From: Bacteroides gallinarum DSM 18171 = JCM 13658
Lineage (GTDB): Bacteria > Bacteroidota > Bacteroidia > Bacteroidales > Bacteroidaceae
Direction of reading: 5' to 3'
DNA: 64,000 nucleotides
NCBI RefSeq assembly: GCF_000374365.1
Contig: NZ_KB894115.1
Span: 339,898 to 403,897, forward strand
Both the position numbers and the translations under genes were made by a program. Each line of letters begins with the position of its first letter. Position 1 is the first letter of the stretch. Of the stretch, positions 9,036 to 17,798 are shown in pieces. The notes under the pieces were generated by a model, which was given only the letters and a program-made list of their open reading frames with translations, had not been told where the DNA came from and did not search any database.

Positions 9036-11804
9036 TTAGAAATTGATTTTCACGCCGGCGTTTACCTTTACACCATAGTATTCGGCTTGCATAGTGCGGT
9101 CTTTAGTACCTTGATAATAGCGGAGCGGTTGGTTCAGCAGGTTGTTGGCCTCGGCATAAAAGGTGGTCTTGATTTTTTTACCGAAGGTATAGCTTGCGTT
9201 GGCGTCCATGTAGTTCACTTTATCGTAATAACGGTCGTAGAAAGTACTTTCGCCCATTTCATCGATGAAGGCGGAGGCAAAGTTATAACTTAAGCGGATG
9301 TTCAATCCGGCTTTTTCGAAATAGAGCGAGGCATTGGCGGTATGCGCCGGTGACCCCGGCATGCTAAGACCTTTTTCGTTCTCACGTCCTTCAAAGTTGA
9401 AGTCTTCCACACGGGAGTATGTATAGGTGTAAGTACCGTAGAAACCGATACACTTCAAAGCAGGGGCGATGAAACCGAAATCGCGCTGATAAGAGAGTTC
9501 TACACCGAGCAGGTTGGCATTGCCCGCATTCTTGGGCTGCGTGAAGCTGGTATATACATTACCCTGGTACTCGTAGTTGGTGCTGACCTGGTCTACGATG
9601 AAGTCATCGATTTTCTTGTAGAAGATGCCGGCGCTCACCAAGCCGATACTGCGGAAATAATAGTCGGCGCTCAGGTCGAAATTATAGGATAGGGTCGGTT
9701 TCAGTTCGGGATTGCCGATAGAGATTTCGTTGTCGGAACGTTTGATGTTTACGCTCGGCACAAGAGCCGAGTATTTGGGGCGCGACAAGGTCTGGGTAAA
9801 GGAACCGCGCACTTTGAAATCATCGTTCACATTCCATTTTACGAGTAGGGACGGCAGGAAGTTGATGTAGCTGTTGTACTGACGTTCGGTTTTGCCGGTC
9901 ATATCTTCATCGGCATCATAAGTACGTCCTGTGTAGGCCAAATCGGTGTTTTCGATACGCAGGCCGGACATCAGTTCCACACGGTCTGTTATTTTCTGGT
10001 CGAAACGGATGTATCCGGAGCTAACTGTTTCGCGGGCTTCGAAATTACCTGCCAGTTCCTCTTGTACCTGTTCTTTTTCAAACAGCGAGGTATTGTCGAG
10101 GTCTAACGAACCGGTATATTCTTTGCTGGCATAGCTCCCTGCCTGGTATTTGTTGTTGGGTATAAAATGTCTGCTGGACTGGTCTACGCTATTTTTGAGG
10201 CTGTTTTCCATGAAGGCATCTTCGTCCAACGGGGTGTATTCGTAGAAGTCCACTTCTTTGTCTTTTGTTTTGCGTACCACCTTTGCACCGAATTTCAGTT
10301 TGTTTCCGTTCTTGAGCGGGAGTTTGAAGTTGGCGGAGAATTTCAGGTCTTGCTCGTTGATGTCCTCCTGTTGTTCGGTCAGTTCTTTTAGGCTGAATTC
10401 GTCGTTCAGGGTCATCGTATAGCCGGATTCGGGAGAGGCGAACGGTTGGCGTTCATTACTCAAATCCATGTTGAACTTCTGCTTTTTGAGTTGGAAGTCG
10501 ATATAGCGTTCGTTGGGACGCTCTTCGCTGGCTTTGGCATAACTTGCATGCCAGTCCATGGATAGTGCACCGAACAGGTGTTCGCCACCGAAAGCGAAAT
10601 CCATAGTGCGCTGACGTTCCAGGCGGGCATTCCGGTTGTCCGGTGTACCGGCTTTGGTTTGCACGCGTACGGTGGCGCTGCCGTCCGGTTCGAGGTCTTT
10701 CAGCGTGGTGCGGTAACGGTTTTCCCAGTCATTGCGGTTGTTGAAGATACCTTTGAAGGTAAGTTTGTGGTCGGCATTGATGTCCCAGTCCAAAGCGGCG
10801 GAATAACTTTGCCGTTCGCGGGTAACATAGTATTGGCGAATCTGGTAGTCGTTGACGTACACTTTGCCGTTTTCGTCTTGTTCCCACATAAATTCGGTGT
10901 CGTAGGAACCGGAAGGTGAGTTCTGATAGGAAGCGGACACCATTAATCCTAATTTGTCATCGAAGAAACGGTCGCCGTAGGTGAATCCCAGATTAAGCTG
11001 TGCTTTTTGGCTGACCCAATTGTAGCCGCTTCCTGCGGTTGCTGCAATGGTACGTTTGTAGGGCGAATTCTTCGTTACCAAATTGATAGAACCGCCGATA
11101 GCATCGGCATCCATGTCTGGGGTTACCACTTTATTCACTTCAATAGTTTGAATCATGTCCGCCGGAATCAGGTCGAGCTGCACGTTACGTGTGTCTCCTT
11201 CGGCAGAGGGGATACGGTTGCCGTTGATTGTTACTGAGCTGAGGTCGGCGCTTGTGCCGCGTACTTGTCCGAAGCGGGCTTCGCCTTGGTCGTATTGTAC
11301 ATTGATTCCGGAGATGCGTTTCAGGGCATCGCCGATGTTGGAGTCGGGGAACTTGCCTACCTGGTCGGCAGATACCACATTGGTAATCCCCAGATTACTT
11401 TTCTGCGCGTTAATGGCGCGGCGCTGCCCCTGAAAAGCACCGCCTACAACTACTTCCCGAAGTTCGATTCCTTCGTTCAGCACTACGTCTTTCTCCAATG
11501 TGCGTCCGGCGGGAACTGTGATTTTGAGTTCGGCGGGTGCGTATCCCACATAGCTTACTTTTATCGTATAGGTTCCCGGTGCGAGGTTGGGAAATGTATA
11601 GAAACCGTTGACATCGCTCGTTACACCCGTATGTAATTTCTCAATATAGATTGAGGCGCCCGGAAGGGTCTGTTTGGCAACATCGATGATACGGCCGCGT
11701 ATCGCACCTTGCTTGACGATATTCTCCTTTTCATCCGCCATAGCCGTGTTGCCGGCTGTGGCGAATAAGAACAAAATTAAGAATGTCCTTACAATCTGTT
11801 TCAT
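9036..11804 (-). CDS. TonB-dependent outer-membrane receptor
   Basis: Outer-membrane active transporter of 922 residues. A signal peptide (1-23) precedes a carboxypeptidase-regulatory-like domain (about 33-115, containing GRIIDVAKQTLPGASI and SYVGYAPAELK). The plug follows (about 130-240, with NIGDALKRISGINVQ and the DADAIGGSINL strand), then a 22-strand barrel ending in the aromatic residue of VKINF. Unlike SusC there is no adjacent SusD gene; the partner is the secreted phosphoesterase just downstream. The form is that of TonB receptors for small ligands such as phosphate esters or metal chelates instead of glycans; the substrate is not identifiable. Confidence 0.92.
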   Translation of the reverse strand: MKQIVRTFLILFLFATAGNTAMADEKENIVKQGAIRGRIIDVAKQTLPGASIYIEKLHTGVTSDVNGFYTFPNLAPGTYTIKVSYVGYAPAELKITVPAGRTLEKDVVLNEGIELREVVVGGAFQGQRRAINAQKSNLGITNVVSADQVGKFPDSNIGDALKRISGINVQYDQGEARFGQVRGTSADLSSVTINGNRIPSAEGDTRNVQLDLIPADMIQTIEVNKVVTPDMDADAIGGSINLVTKNSPYKRTIAATAGSGYNWVSQKAQLNLGFTYGDRFFDDKLGLMVSASYQNSPSGSYDTEFMWEQDENGKVYVNDYQIRQYYVTRERQSYSAALDWDINADHKLTFKGIFNNRNDWENRYRTTLKDLEPDGSATVRVQTKAGTPDNRNARLERQRTMDFAFGGEHLFGALSMDWHASYAKASEERPNERYIDFQLKKQKFNMDLSNERQPFASPESGYTMTLNDEFSLKELTEQQEDINEQDLKFSANFKLPLKNGNKLKFGAKVVRKTKDKEVDFYEYTPLDEDAFMENSLKNSVDQSSRHFIPNNKYQAGSYASKEYTGSLDLDNTSLFEKEQVQEELAGNFEARETVSSGYIRFDQKITDRVELMSGLRIENTDLAYTGRTYDADEDMTGKTERQYNSYINFLPSLLVKWNVNDDFKVRGSFTQTLSRPKYSALVPSVNIKRSDNEISIGNPELKPTLSYNFDLSADYYFRSIGLVSAGIFYKKIDDFIVDQVSTNYEYQGNVYTSFTQPKNAGNANLLGVELSYQRDFGFIAPALKCIGFYGTYTYTYSRVEDFNFEGRENEKGLSMPGSPAHTANASLYFEKAGLNIRLSYNFASAFIDEMGESTFYDRYYDKVNYMDANASYTFGKKIKTTFYAEANNLLNQPLRYYQGTKDRTMQAEYYGVKVNAGVKINF

Positions 11805-11834
11805 ACCTGTCGTTTATCTGTTAATGATTTGCCG

Positions 11835-11842
11835 CAAAAGTA
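11835..11842 (-). promoter_or_regulatory. -7 box upstream of the TonB receptor gene
   Basis: Minus-strand TACTTTTG, an exact TAnnTTTG match 30 bases before the start codon at 11804. No TTTG at the expected -33 distance, so an activator or ECF sigma factor may be needed. The remaining 200 bases up to 12038 show no other feature. Confidence 0.45.
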
Positions 11843-12038
11843 CAGGTATGCGGTTACGTCGATTTTACGGAGAATTGAAGAACGGGTAACAATGTAGTTA
11901 CAATCCTGTTACGGGAGAGGGAAGTATTACTGTGCGTCGGATACACTTTTATCGTGTACGGGATGTACTTTTACCGTATACCGGATATATCCTCGTCATA
12001 TGTCAGGACTGTCTTGGCTGCGCGCCGGGGCAATGGGG

Positions 12039-13262
12039 TCAAAGTCCGTCGGCAGTTGGTGGTTTGCAGGCAATCAGCAACTTTCTTTTGTCGGCAAGAG
12101 TAGTGGCGAACAGGTAGGTGTCTCCGCCTTCCGCTAATTTCAGCCGTTTACGCAGCTCCGCTACGCTGGCGGGAAAATTGCGTATGGTGAGATTGGCTTT
12201 TTTTTCGGTGCCTGCCAATGCTTGGAGTTCTTTCTTATTAAGGCCGCCACTACCGGTAATGCGGAACTTACGCCCGGGGAAATCCGGTATATATTCGTTG
12301 GAAGTGTAAAGATGACTGTTGGGATGTAGCTTTTCCACCTTATAGATATGGGAAATGTTATGGAATGCTCCGGCTTTCAGAATAGAGGCGTTAGGCTCGT
12401 ACAGATATGTTTTCAGTGTGGAAGTGTATGGGCATGGATATTCTTTCTCTTGCTGCCGGGTGAACCGGATGATTGAGGAGGTTTGCGATGCTGTGAGGTT
12501 GACGCAATGGATAGGGATTTCATCCGCAGATAAATCTGCCGTACGTTCCAGTACAAGGAGCAGTTCTTTACATTCGTTGTTGACGGAAACGATGTGGGCG
12601 GCTTGTACATGTTTTAAATCGTGCAAGGCAAGGGTCAGGTCCAGCATGGGAGATAATTTGACTAAGACATGTCGCGCTTTTCCCAGTAGCGTTTCTTCCA
12701 GAGAGGATACGTTGGGCTCGCAATCGTTGACTGCTACTGTCTTGCCGCCATGTCCGTCGCGGCGGGCAGGGTCTATGAATATCCAGTCGACAGGTGGCAT
12801 TGTTTGTAGATACCGGATACTGTCCTCATGGCAAACGGTGATGTGTTCCAGGCCTAAAAGGGGGAAGTTGTGGGCGGCGATTTCACATAATATCTCCTGG
12901 CATTCCACATAGGTAGTCCGTTTGAAACAGGCCGATAAGAAAGCGCAGTCGATGCCGAATCCGCCTGTGAGGTCGGTAAACGTTTCGTAATCGCTATCTG
13001 TTGATTTTAAGACCACTTCTGCCTTGTAGCGCGCCGTGGCCTCCGAGGAACATTGTTCCATGGAAAGGTGTGCTGGGTAAAGGATGTCTTCCCTCCCTGC
13101 CCAAGTAGGCACTTTTTTCTCAGCTGCCTGGCGTCCTGCAATTTGGGTGATAGCGGCAGGCATGTCTACTGTCGGATATTTACGTGCCTGCAGGGCAAGG
13201 TTACGTACATCGTCTTTGCGGTGCTCGCGGATAAAGCGGAGTGTTTCTTCAGTCAGTGTCAT
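12039..13262 (-). CDS. Class I SAM-dependent methyltransferase with C-terminal THUMP-like domain
   Basis: Cytoplasmic methyltransferase of a family common in Bacteroidetes. A helical N-terminal region (1-90) precedes a Rossmann core: SAM-binding motif I FTDLTGGFGID (about 97-107), acidic post-strand residue in YVECQE, and a catalytic-type block DWIFIDPARRD, reminiscent of the DPPR/NPPY motifs of base methyltransferases. The C-terminal 75 residues (KFRITGSGGLNKKELQALAG onward) match the THUMP-like domain, which suggests RNA as substrate (inference). The start MTLTEE at 13262 is chosen because upstream in-frame residues are low-complexity and overlap the leader. Confidence 0.82.
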   Translation of the reverse strand: MTLTEETLRFIREHRKDDVRNLALQARKYPTVDMPAAITQIAGRQAAEKKVPTWAGREDILYPAHLSMEQCSSEATARYKAEVVLKSTDSDYETFTDLTGGFGIDCAFLSACFKRTTYVECQEILCEIAAHNFPLLGLEHITVCHEDSIRYLQTMPPVDWIFIDPARRDGHGGKTVAVNDCEPNVSSLEETLLGKARHVLVKLSPMLDLTLALHDLKHVQAAHIVSVNNECKELLLVLERTADLSADEIPIHCVNLTASQTSSIIRFTRQQEKEYPCPYTSTLKTYLYEPNASILKAGAFHNISHIYKVEKLHPNSHLYTSNEYIPDFPGRKFRITGSGGLNKKELQALAGTEKKANLTIRNFPASVAELRKRLKLAEGGDTYLFATTLADKRKLLIACKPPTADGL

Positions 13263-13303
13263 AGGTGTCGGTCGAATGTGGTGGGTACAAAGATAGAAAT
13301 AAT

Positions 13304-14098
13304 CTATGGAATAAGCCGGTATTTCTCTTTGGCAGTCTGCCGGCTGACACGGTTGAAATGCCACCATTCGCTGGGAAGCGGGCGGAAACCGGCTTCTTTC
13401 ATTACTTTACGCAGGAGCCGGCGGTTTTCCAATTGCTGCGCGGTTATCCTGCCGGTTTGTACTAACCGTTCCTCTCCGGTGATGTGGGCTTCTTTGCCGA
13501 GATAATCCACGGGAGTGCCCATTGGCAACGGCCGTCCCTGTGCGTCGAGGATACTGATATCTACGGCCATTCCGTAGTTATGCAGGCCACCGCCCCGAGC
13601 AGGATTGGATACGTATATATATCGGGATGTTCCTTTTACTGCATCCCACATCTTTTGCTGGACGGACATGGGGCGTGCCGCATCGTAAACGATGAGGCTG
13701 TAACCGGGATGCGATTCTTTCAGTAGTTTTTGAGCTTTCAACAGGCTTGCCATTGCTTCGGGGTGAAGGTAGGCTTCGTGAAAGTCCTCATAAAGTACCT
13801 GCCCTGTGAAATTGTCTGCACGGGTGTACATCAGGTCTATCGCGATGCTGCTGTCTGCTTCGGCAATATTGACGAAACCGAGTGAGTCCAGGTAACAGGC
13901 CATTTCACTCTTGGCGGGGAGTATGGAGGATACGACGCTTGCTATACTGTCCGTTCTCCGCTGTTGCGTAGAGGTGCTTTGCTGTTCCACTTGTCCGTAT
14001 CTTGTGGCGGTGGTTTGTGTGGAAGGCTGCCGGCGGCATCCGCTTAGGACGATAGCTGGCATACAAACAAAAAACAGATATTTTATAAACTTTATCAT
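13304..14098 (-). CDS. VanX-type D-alanyl-D-alanine dipeptidase lipoprotein (M15D)
   Basis: Zinc dipeptidase that cleaves D-Ala-D-Ala, here probably recycling cell-wall dipeptide in the periplasm. The protein begins with a lipoprotein signal (MIKFIKYLFF...VLSGC; lipid-bearing Cys about residue 20). Active-site blocks are clear: YDAARP, SNPARGGGLHNYGMAVDIS containing the SxHxxGxAxD zinc motif, and the late EWWHF with catalytic Glu and zinc His. At 264 residues it is longer than VanX because of the lipoprotein signal and a Ser/Thr/Gln-rich linker. The start at 14098 puts the signal peptide at the N terminus. No vanHA neighbours, so it is a housekeeping enzyme and not glycopeptide resistance. 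Confidence 0.9.
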   Translation of the reverse strand: MIKFIKYLFFVCMPAIVLSGCRRQPSTQTTATRYGQVEQQSTSTQQRRTDSIASVVSSILPAKSEMACYLDSLGFVNIAEADSSIAIDLMYTRADNFTGQVLYEDFHEAYLHPEAMASLLKAQKLLKESHPGYSLIVYDAARPMSVQQKMWDAVKGTSRYIYVSNPARGGGLHNYGMAVDISILDAQGRPLPMGTPVDYLGKEAHITGEERLVQTGRITAQQLENRRLLRKVMKEAGFRPLPSEWWHFNRVSRQTAKEKYRLIP

Positions 14099-14276
14099 AT
14101 TCTGGTTATCCTTGTGCGTACAAAGATAATCGAAATATGGCAAAGCCCGCTTCATTGCAGATGGGGAAAATGATACGGCCGGCTGTTGTAATGCCAGAAT
14201 CGGGTTACAGCTGTCTTGTCCGGTCGGAAGGATACACCCGTTTGTAGTGGCTTTGAAAAAGACGTATACTTCCGGT

Positions 14277-15086
14277 TTATATTCCTAACCGTTCTTTCAG
14301 CAATCGGTATCCTGTGAGGCTTACCCGTAGTTTTGTTCCATTCTTCAATATCAGTTGGTATGTTTCTTTCCCGAAAAGTTCGAGGCGGGAAATTTGTGTT
14401 ATATTTACGATACTCGAACGGTGGACACGGACAAACCTGTCTGCAGGCAGATGCGTTTCGAGGTATTTCATTGTTTGCTCTTTGATGTATTCTCCGTGAG
14501 AGGTTACCAGAGTGGTATAATCTCCACAAGCTTGCACGTAGAGCAGTTCTTCTATTTTGATAATATGTATGCGTGAACCGTCTTTTACGGTGATGCGGTC
14601 GATAAGCTCTTCTTGTGGCAACGCCTCCGCAGGGCTTTCTTTCTGTCCGGGAGCCGGAAAGTCCGTATCTTCCGGAGATGCATAGGCCGCCGGTTGCAGG
14701 TGATACCACAAAAGTATGGCTGTCCAGGCAGGTATGCCGAATAAAAGACGGAAAGGTACGGTATAGGCAAACGGAATGTATGGCATGCCTGCTATCCTCG
14801 CCATGACATCGCAAACCATGAAACTACCTGCCAGCCACAATAAGAGGACGGTTACGGATGTAATGAGATTTGTCTTGTATATGGAAACCGTACCTACTAT
14901 AAACCATGCCAGATAAGATAATGCCGTAAACCACCCGATTGTCGTAATCCCGTCTATCAAGGCTGGTATCCAATCTGCTCCGACATAGTACCGCAACAGT
15001 GCGGTATGAACGATTACCAGAAGGAGCGCAAGGGCGAGTATCGGAATCCGGCGATAAGAATAAGCTGTTATTGGATGTGTTTCCAT
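14277..15086 (-). CDS. Membrane-anchored LytTR transcriptional regulator
   Basis: The N-terminal half contains about four hydrophobic helices (residues 14-33, 42-66, 73-93 and 105-128). A short linker follows, then a LytTR DNA-binding domain (about 165-269) with LLYVQACGDYTTLVTS, FVRVHRSSIVNI and LFGKETYQLILKNGTKLRVS. LytTR domains bind DNA through beta strands, so this is a one-component regulator tied directly to the membrane with no receiver domain. It begins 3 bases after the LiaF-like gene on the same strand, so the two are cotranscribed and probably act in one envelope-stress circuit, as LiaF and response regulators do in Firmicutes (inference). Confidence 0.88.
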   Translation of the reverse strand: METHPITAYSYRRIPILALALLLVIVHTALLRYYVGADWIPALIDGITTIGWFTALSYLAWFIVGTVSIYKTNLITSVTVLLLWLAGSFMVCDVMARIAGMPYIPFAYTVPFRLLFGIPAWTAILLWYHLQPAAYASPEDTDFPAPGQKESPAEALPQEELIDRITVKDGSRIHIIKIEELLYVQACGDYTTLVTSHGEYIKEQTMKYLETHLPADRFVRVHRSSIVNITQISRLELFGKETYQLILKNGTKLRVSLTGYRLLKERLGI

Positions 15087-15089
15087 ACG

Positions 15090-15866
15090 TCAGTCTTTAA
15101 TTTCTATACCTCCGAACGATACGTTTCCGCGAATAACAAGCACCCGTTCTCCTTGTTCCGGCTCTGTCCCTGTCCCTTTCCAACGTTTGTCCTCGCAACC
15201 GCCGCAGAAACAGTTGCATGCTGTCTGTACTTCCCATTCGGAAGGAACGAATAACTCTATTCCTCCCCAGTTGCAGTCCAGGTCTATGTAAGTCTCGCCG
15301 GGGGCTATATGCGTGTGGCGCAGGTCGATAACGACACCGCCGAAATAAGCATGTATGTCGCCCCCCTTAAACAATTCGTCCAACACAACGTGGCGTACGG
15401 CGCTAAATGAACTGTCCGAATATAGAAAACCGTCTTCCGACCGGCATTTCCGTCCCTCTTGAGCTCTCATTCTTGCATTTGCCGTATTCGACATTGCTTT
15501 GGCATATCGCATTCCATGTCTTTCCCGGTGCTTCCGGTGTGGGCTGATAACGAATACACCGGTAAGAATAAGAATCAAAGGCCAGAACATTGCCTGGGAG
15601 TTGTCGGGGAATAGCATGAGTTTACCGCCTAAGAGATAGATACCTGCCAATAGTAAGGCAGTACCCGGCAGATAGCGTCGGCGCGTAATTGTATATACCC
15701 CTGCTATGATAAGAAGTGAATGCCATGCCATTAGAAGGTCGAACCATTCTTCTGCCAATATACCCGCATTACGGGCAAACAGTAATAATCCTGCAAGGAT
15801 GAAGAGTGAAGCTGTCAGCATCTTGCCGTAACTTTTGCGAAAAGGAAATTTTTGTTTGTCTTCCAT
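15090..15866 (-). CDS. LiaF-like membrane protein (DUF5668 plus cell-wall-stress domain)
   Basis: 258-residue protein with four predicted helices in its first 110 residues (two short hairpins typical of the LiaF transmembrane domain). A basic linker and a C-terminal beta-helical domain (about 165-258) follow, with repeated strands DIHAYFGGVVIDLRH, TYIDLDCNWGGIELFVP and VLVIRGNVSFGGIEIKD. LiaF-type proteins restrain sensor or regulator activity until envelope damage. It shares an operon with the downstream LytTR gene (3-base gap). A CGGCEDKRWKG segment carries two close cysteines that could be redox active (inference). Confidence 0.8.
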   Translation of the reverse strand: MEDKQKFPFRKSYGKMLTASLFILAGLLLFARNAGILAEEWFDLLMAWHSLLIIAGVYTITRRRYLPGTALLLAGIYLLGGKLMLFPDNSQAMFWPLILILTGVFVISPHRKHRERHGMRYAKAMSNTANARMRAQEGRKCRSEDGFLYSDSSFSAVRHVVLDELFKGGDIHAYFGGVVIDLRHTHIAPGETYIDLDCNWGGIELFVPSEWEVQTACNCFCGGCEDKRWKGTGTEPEQGERVLVIRGNVSFGGIEIKD

Positions 15867-16026
15867 TGTTTCTGTTTTTTTATGATTGATGATGCAAAAG
15901 TAGGCCGAATCTTTATCCTGCTCAATACTTTCCGGGTGGCTACAGTTGGAAAACCGGTGAATTCCGGGTATGAACCGGTGAATCCGGAAGAATAAGCCGT
16001 ACTTGTTTATATTGGGGAGAGCGGGA

Positions 16027-16452
16027 CTACTCCAAGTTTCTGTTTTTCCACCAATATCTGATGAAGCGCACCCCGGTTCCGATAAGTGCCAGGGATAATC
16101 CGGTATAAAAAATGGCGATGAAAGAGTCCGGAAGCAGGTGGCAGGTACGTACGACTACTCCGGCGGTAATCATGAATACCATAACAATCCAACCTTTAAT
16201 GTCGAAGAAAGAAAAAGGACAGTGTTTTCCTTTCTTCTGTGAAATGCGGAGAGTATGTTTTTTATATAACTTATGAAAGATGATGCCGAAAAATAAAAGG
16301 AAAATAAGGCTTGTTTCACAGACTTTGAACAGCCAGTAGTGGTCATCGCCTATCCAACAGGTCAAACCGATACGCAGAATATTTGCTCCCGCCAGCAACC
16401 ATATTATTCCGGCGGTGATAAGCAATGTATGTCGAGTTACTCCGTATTTCAT
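16027..16452 (-). CDS. Small four-helix membrane protein, unknown function
   Basis: I do not recognise a family. The product (about 141 residues from MKYGVTRH) has hydrophobic stretches at about residues 8-30, 40-57, 85-105 and 108-128, with positive loops between them (HKLYKKHTLRISQKKGKH). The in-frame upstream ATG at 16485 is less likely because the extra 11 residues do not fit the helix pattern. It lies 160 bases upstream of the LiaF-like gene on the same strand and could belong to the same regulon. Confidence 0.6.
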   Translation of the reverse strand: MKYGVTRHTLLITAGIIWLLAGANILRIGLTCWIGDDHYWLFKVCETSLIFLLFFGIIFHKLYKKHTLRISQKKGKHCPFSFFDIKGWIVMVFMITAGVVVRTCHLLPDSFIAIFYTGLSLALIGTGVRFIRYWWKNRNLE

Positions 16453-16680
16453 AATATAAATCTTTCTTGTGATAAAAGGTATCATATACCTTTCTATTTT
16501 AAAGTATGGGTTAGGTGGAAATCACGGATAAATTTAAGAAAAAAACGTGTAATTCCGTGCAATCCTTCCTTTATTTATGTCAGGCTGTATTTTATTTTGA
16601 ACCTTTATAAGTGGTTGAGACTATCCATTCACTGCTAAACTTAATGAAGTCTATTACTTGTTTTTTCTCTCATTCATCAT

Positions 16681-16962
16681 TCAAATAATCGAAAATGTCG
16701 CCAAGTGTTCGATGTTTTGGTCTAACTTTAGGCTTAGACACAGCTCTATATAATAGAGAGCAAGTCTGTCTATTTCTCTCTTAATAGGGGTATCATCTTT
16801 AATTTTTAGGGATTTGGAGAGGTCTTTTGATATTACAAATAGATTAGTTGATAGCTTTTTGATTTTACGGTCTAAAGTAAATCTAATCTTAATATTGTAC
16901 GTTCCGTCAGTTTTAAGTTCACTCTTCTTAATCTCTGCTTTGATAGTCAGTATATTAGTAAT
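16681..16962 (-). pseudogene. Integrase remnant (N-terminal part of a Bacteroides tyrosine recombinase)
   Basis: The minus strand encodes 93 residues, beginning ITNILTIKAEIKKSELKTDG and containing KIRFTLDRKIKKLSTNLFV, then a stop. This matches the N-terminal arm-binding and start of the core-binding domain of Bacteroides element integrases, which usually begin MTNILTIKAE. The expected ATG is ATT here and the whole catalytic domain is missing, so it is a dead fragment. It lies outside the left att site of the present element and points the opposite way to its integrase, which suggests an older insertion at the same tRNA locus. Confidence 0.72.
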
Positions 16963-17042
16963 GTTTTAATTAGTCAACAAATACCTAAGACTGCACTAAA
17001 TATGCCAAAACAACAGACTCCTATCCGGAGGTTCTACGAACT

Positions 17043-17073
17043 AAAAAAGGCTCTATCCCGTTAGAGATGAGCC
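17043..17073 (-). terminator. Original terminator of the tRNA gene, now detached
   Basis: On the minus strand a GGCTCATC ... GAT-A-GAGCC stem is followed by six T. It sits 10 bases beyond the detached tRNA 3' end, where the native tRNA terminator would have been before the element inserted. Confidence 0.65.
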
Positions 17074-17082
17074 ATTTAGTTT

Positions 17083-17127
17083 GTGGACCAGCCTGGGCTT
17101 GAACCAGGGACCTCCAGATTATGAGTC
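17083..17127 (-). repeat. attL: detached 3' part of the tRNA(CAU) gene
   Basis: These 45 bases repeat the anticodon-loop-to-3'-end half of the tRNA gene at 29912-29985, with 43/45 identity. The last 21 bases (17107-17127, ending GATTATGAGTC) are identical to 29935-29955 and mark the crossover region. The two differences, at 17094 and 17106, are the two sides of one T-stem base pair (tRNA positions 51 and 63). After 17127 the sequence departs from tRNA, so this copy is not a functional gene. Confidence 0.9.
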
Positions 17128-17253
17128 GCAAATATTTTATTTTCAACCCTTTGCACAGCATTTCTTCCTTTATCCTTAGAGCCTGACAACCAATGCCGAA
17201 GATAGTATTTCTTTTTCAAATGGTATCTCTTTATTTCTTCTGCTTTCCTGAGA

Positions 17254-17273
17254 TGTGTGCAAATTGTGTGCAA
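17254..17273 (+). repeat. Left copy of a 20-bp arm-type direct repeat
   Basis: Two TGTGTGCAA units 11 bases apart (start to start). The same 20 bases recur exactly, and in the same orientation, at 29817-29836. Each copy lies about 100-130 bases inside the element from its att core, where integrase or excisionase arm sites are expected. Confidence 0.6.
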
Positions 17274-17798
17274 TTAGATTTGCACGGTACATATATATTG
17301 GGTTATATCGATGACAGGAAGTTTACTGCCTGCATCATTTACTGCTTGCATAAATTCCGTACATTCCTGCCGGGTCATTTTCTTTCTGCAATAAGCATAA
17401 TATAGAAAATCAAGAGTGGTTAAATAAGTTATGCCGTTCTTTGAACAATACTCCTTTATATCTCTTAAATTACTACTCCCCAATACATCTCTATTATCCC
17501 TACAATATACCATACAGGCACTTTCTCCTTTTCCCAATACTCGTTGCAATGAAAAATATTCTTTCATTGATTCTCCTTTTGGAGCAAATGTTTCTTGTTT
17601 CAGTTTTGGGAAATGATGAAGATAGTTATCTATGAAGCTTTTCGTTTTATTGTTCTTTGAAACTTCATTATAAACCACATCCAATATTATATATTCATAT
17701 TCGGGGAATATATCCGGCAATAGTGAAAAGTTACCCGCTTCTATAAAATGGATAATCACATCAGCATCGAGTACTATTTTCGTTTTCTTGTGTCCCAT
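17274..17798 (-). CDS. PIN-like domain protein (putative nuclease toxin)
   Basis: 174 residues with a PIN-type arrangement: VLDADVIIHFIEAG (Asp11, Asp13), VVYNEVSK (Glu45), a GKGESACMVYC block (Glu92) and SSNLRDIKEYC (Asp113) before ITYLTTLDFLYYA. The four acidic positions of PIN ribonucleases are therefore present. It is the last gene of an XRE-protease-PIN operon; its start overlaps the protease gene by 38 bases. A toxin cleaving RNA, held in check by the two upstream products, is the simplest reading, but no antitoxin interaction can be shown from sequence. Its stop codon lies next to the arm-type repeat at the element's left end. Confidence 0.7.
   Translation of the reverse strand: MGHKKTKIVLDADVIIHFIEAGNFSLLPDIFPEYEYIILDVVYNEVSKNNKTKSFIDNYLHHFPKLKQETFAPKGESMKEYFSLQRVLGKGESACMVYCRDNRDVLGSSNLRDIKEYCSKNGITYLTTLDFLYYAYCRKKMTRQECTEFMQAVNDAGSKLPVIDITQYICTVQI

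Larger units (their letters stand above)
16453..17273. other. Gene-poor junction between chromosome and element
   Basis: This 0.8-kb stretch holds no intact gene. From left to right it contains AT-rich DNA without visible signals (to 16680), a decayed integrase fragment (16681-16962), a tRNA-type terminator (17043-17073), the detached tRNA 3' end that marks the left att site (17083-17127), and an arm-type direct repeat (17254-17273). Confidence 0.7.

Noticed and set aside
13304..14098. Vancomycin resistance gene vanX
   Set aside because: A lipoprotein signal and lack of vanH/vanA neighbours point to a housekeeping M15D dipeptidase.
17076..17273. Short frame over attL ending in a Gly/Ser/Pro-rich stretch
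   Set aside because: Covers the tRNA fragment and the arm repeat; such frames are common artefacts of tRNA DNA.
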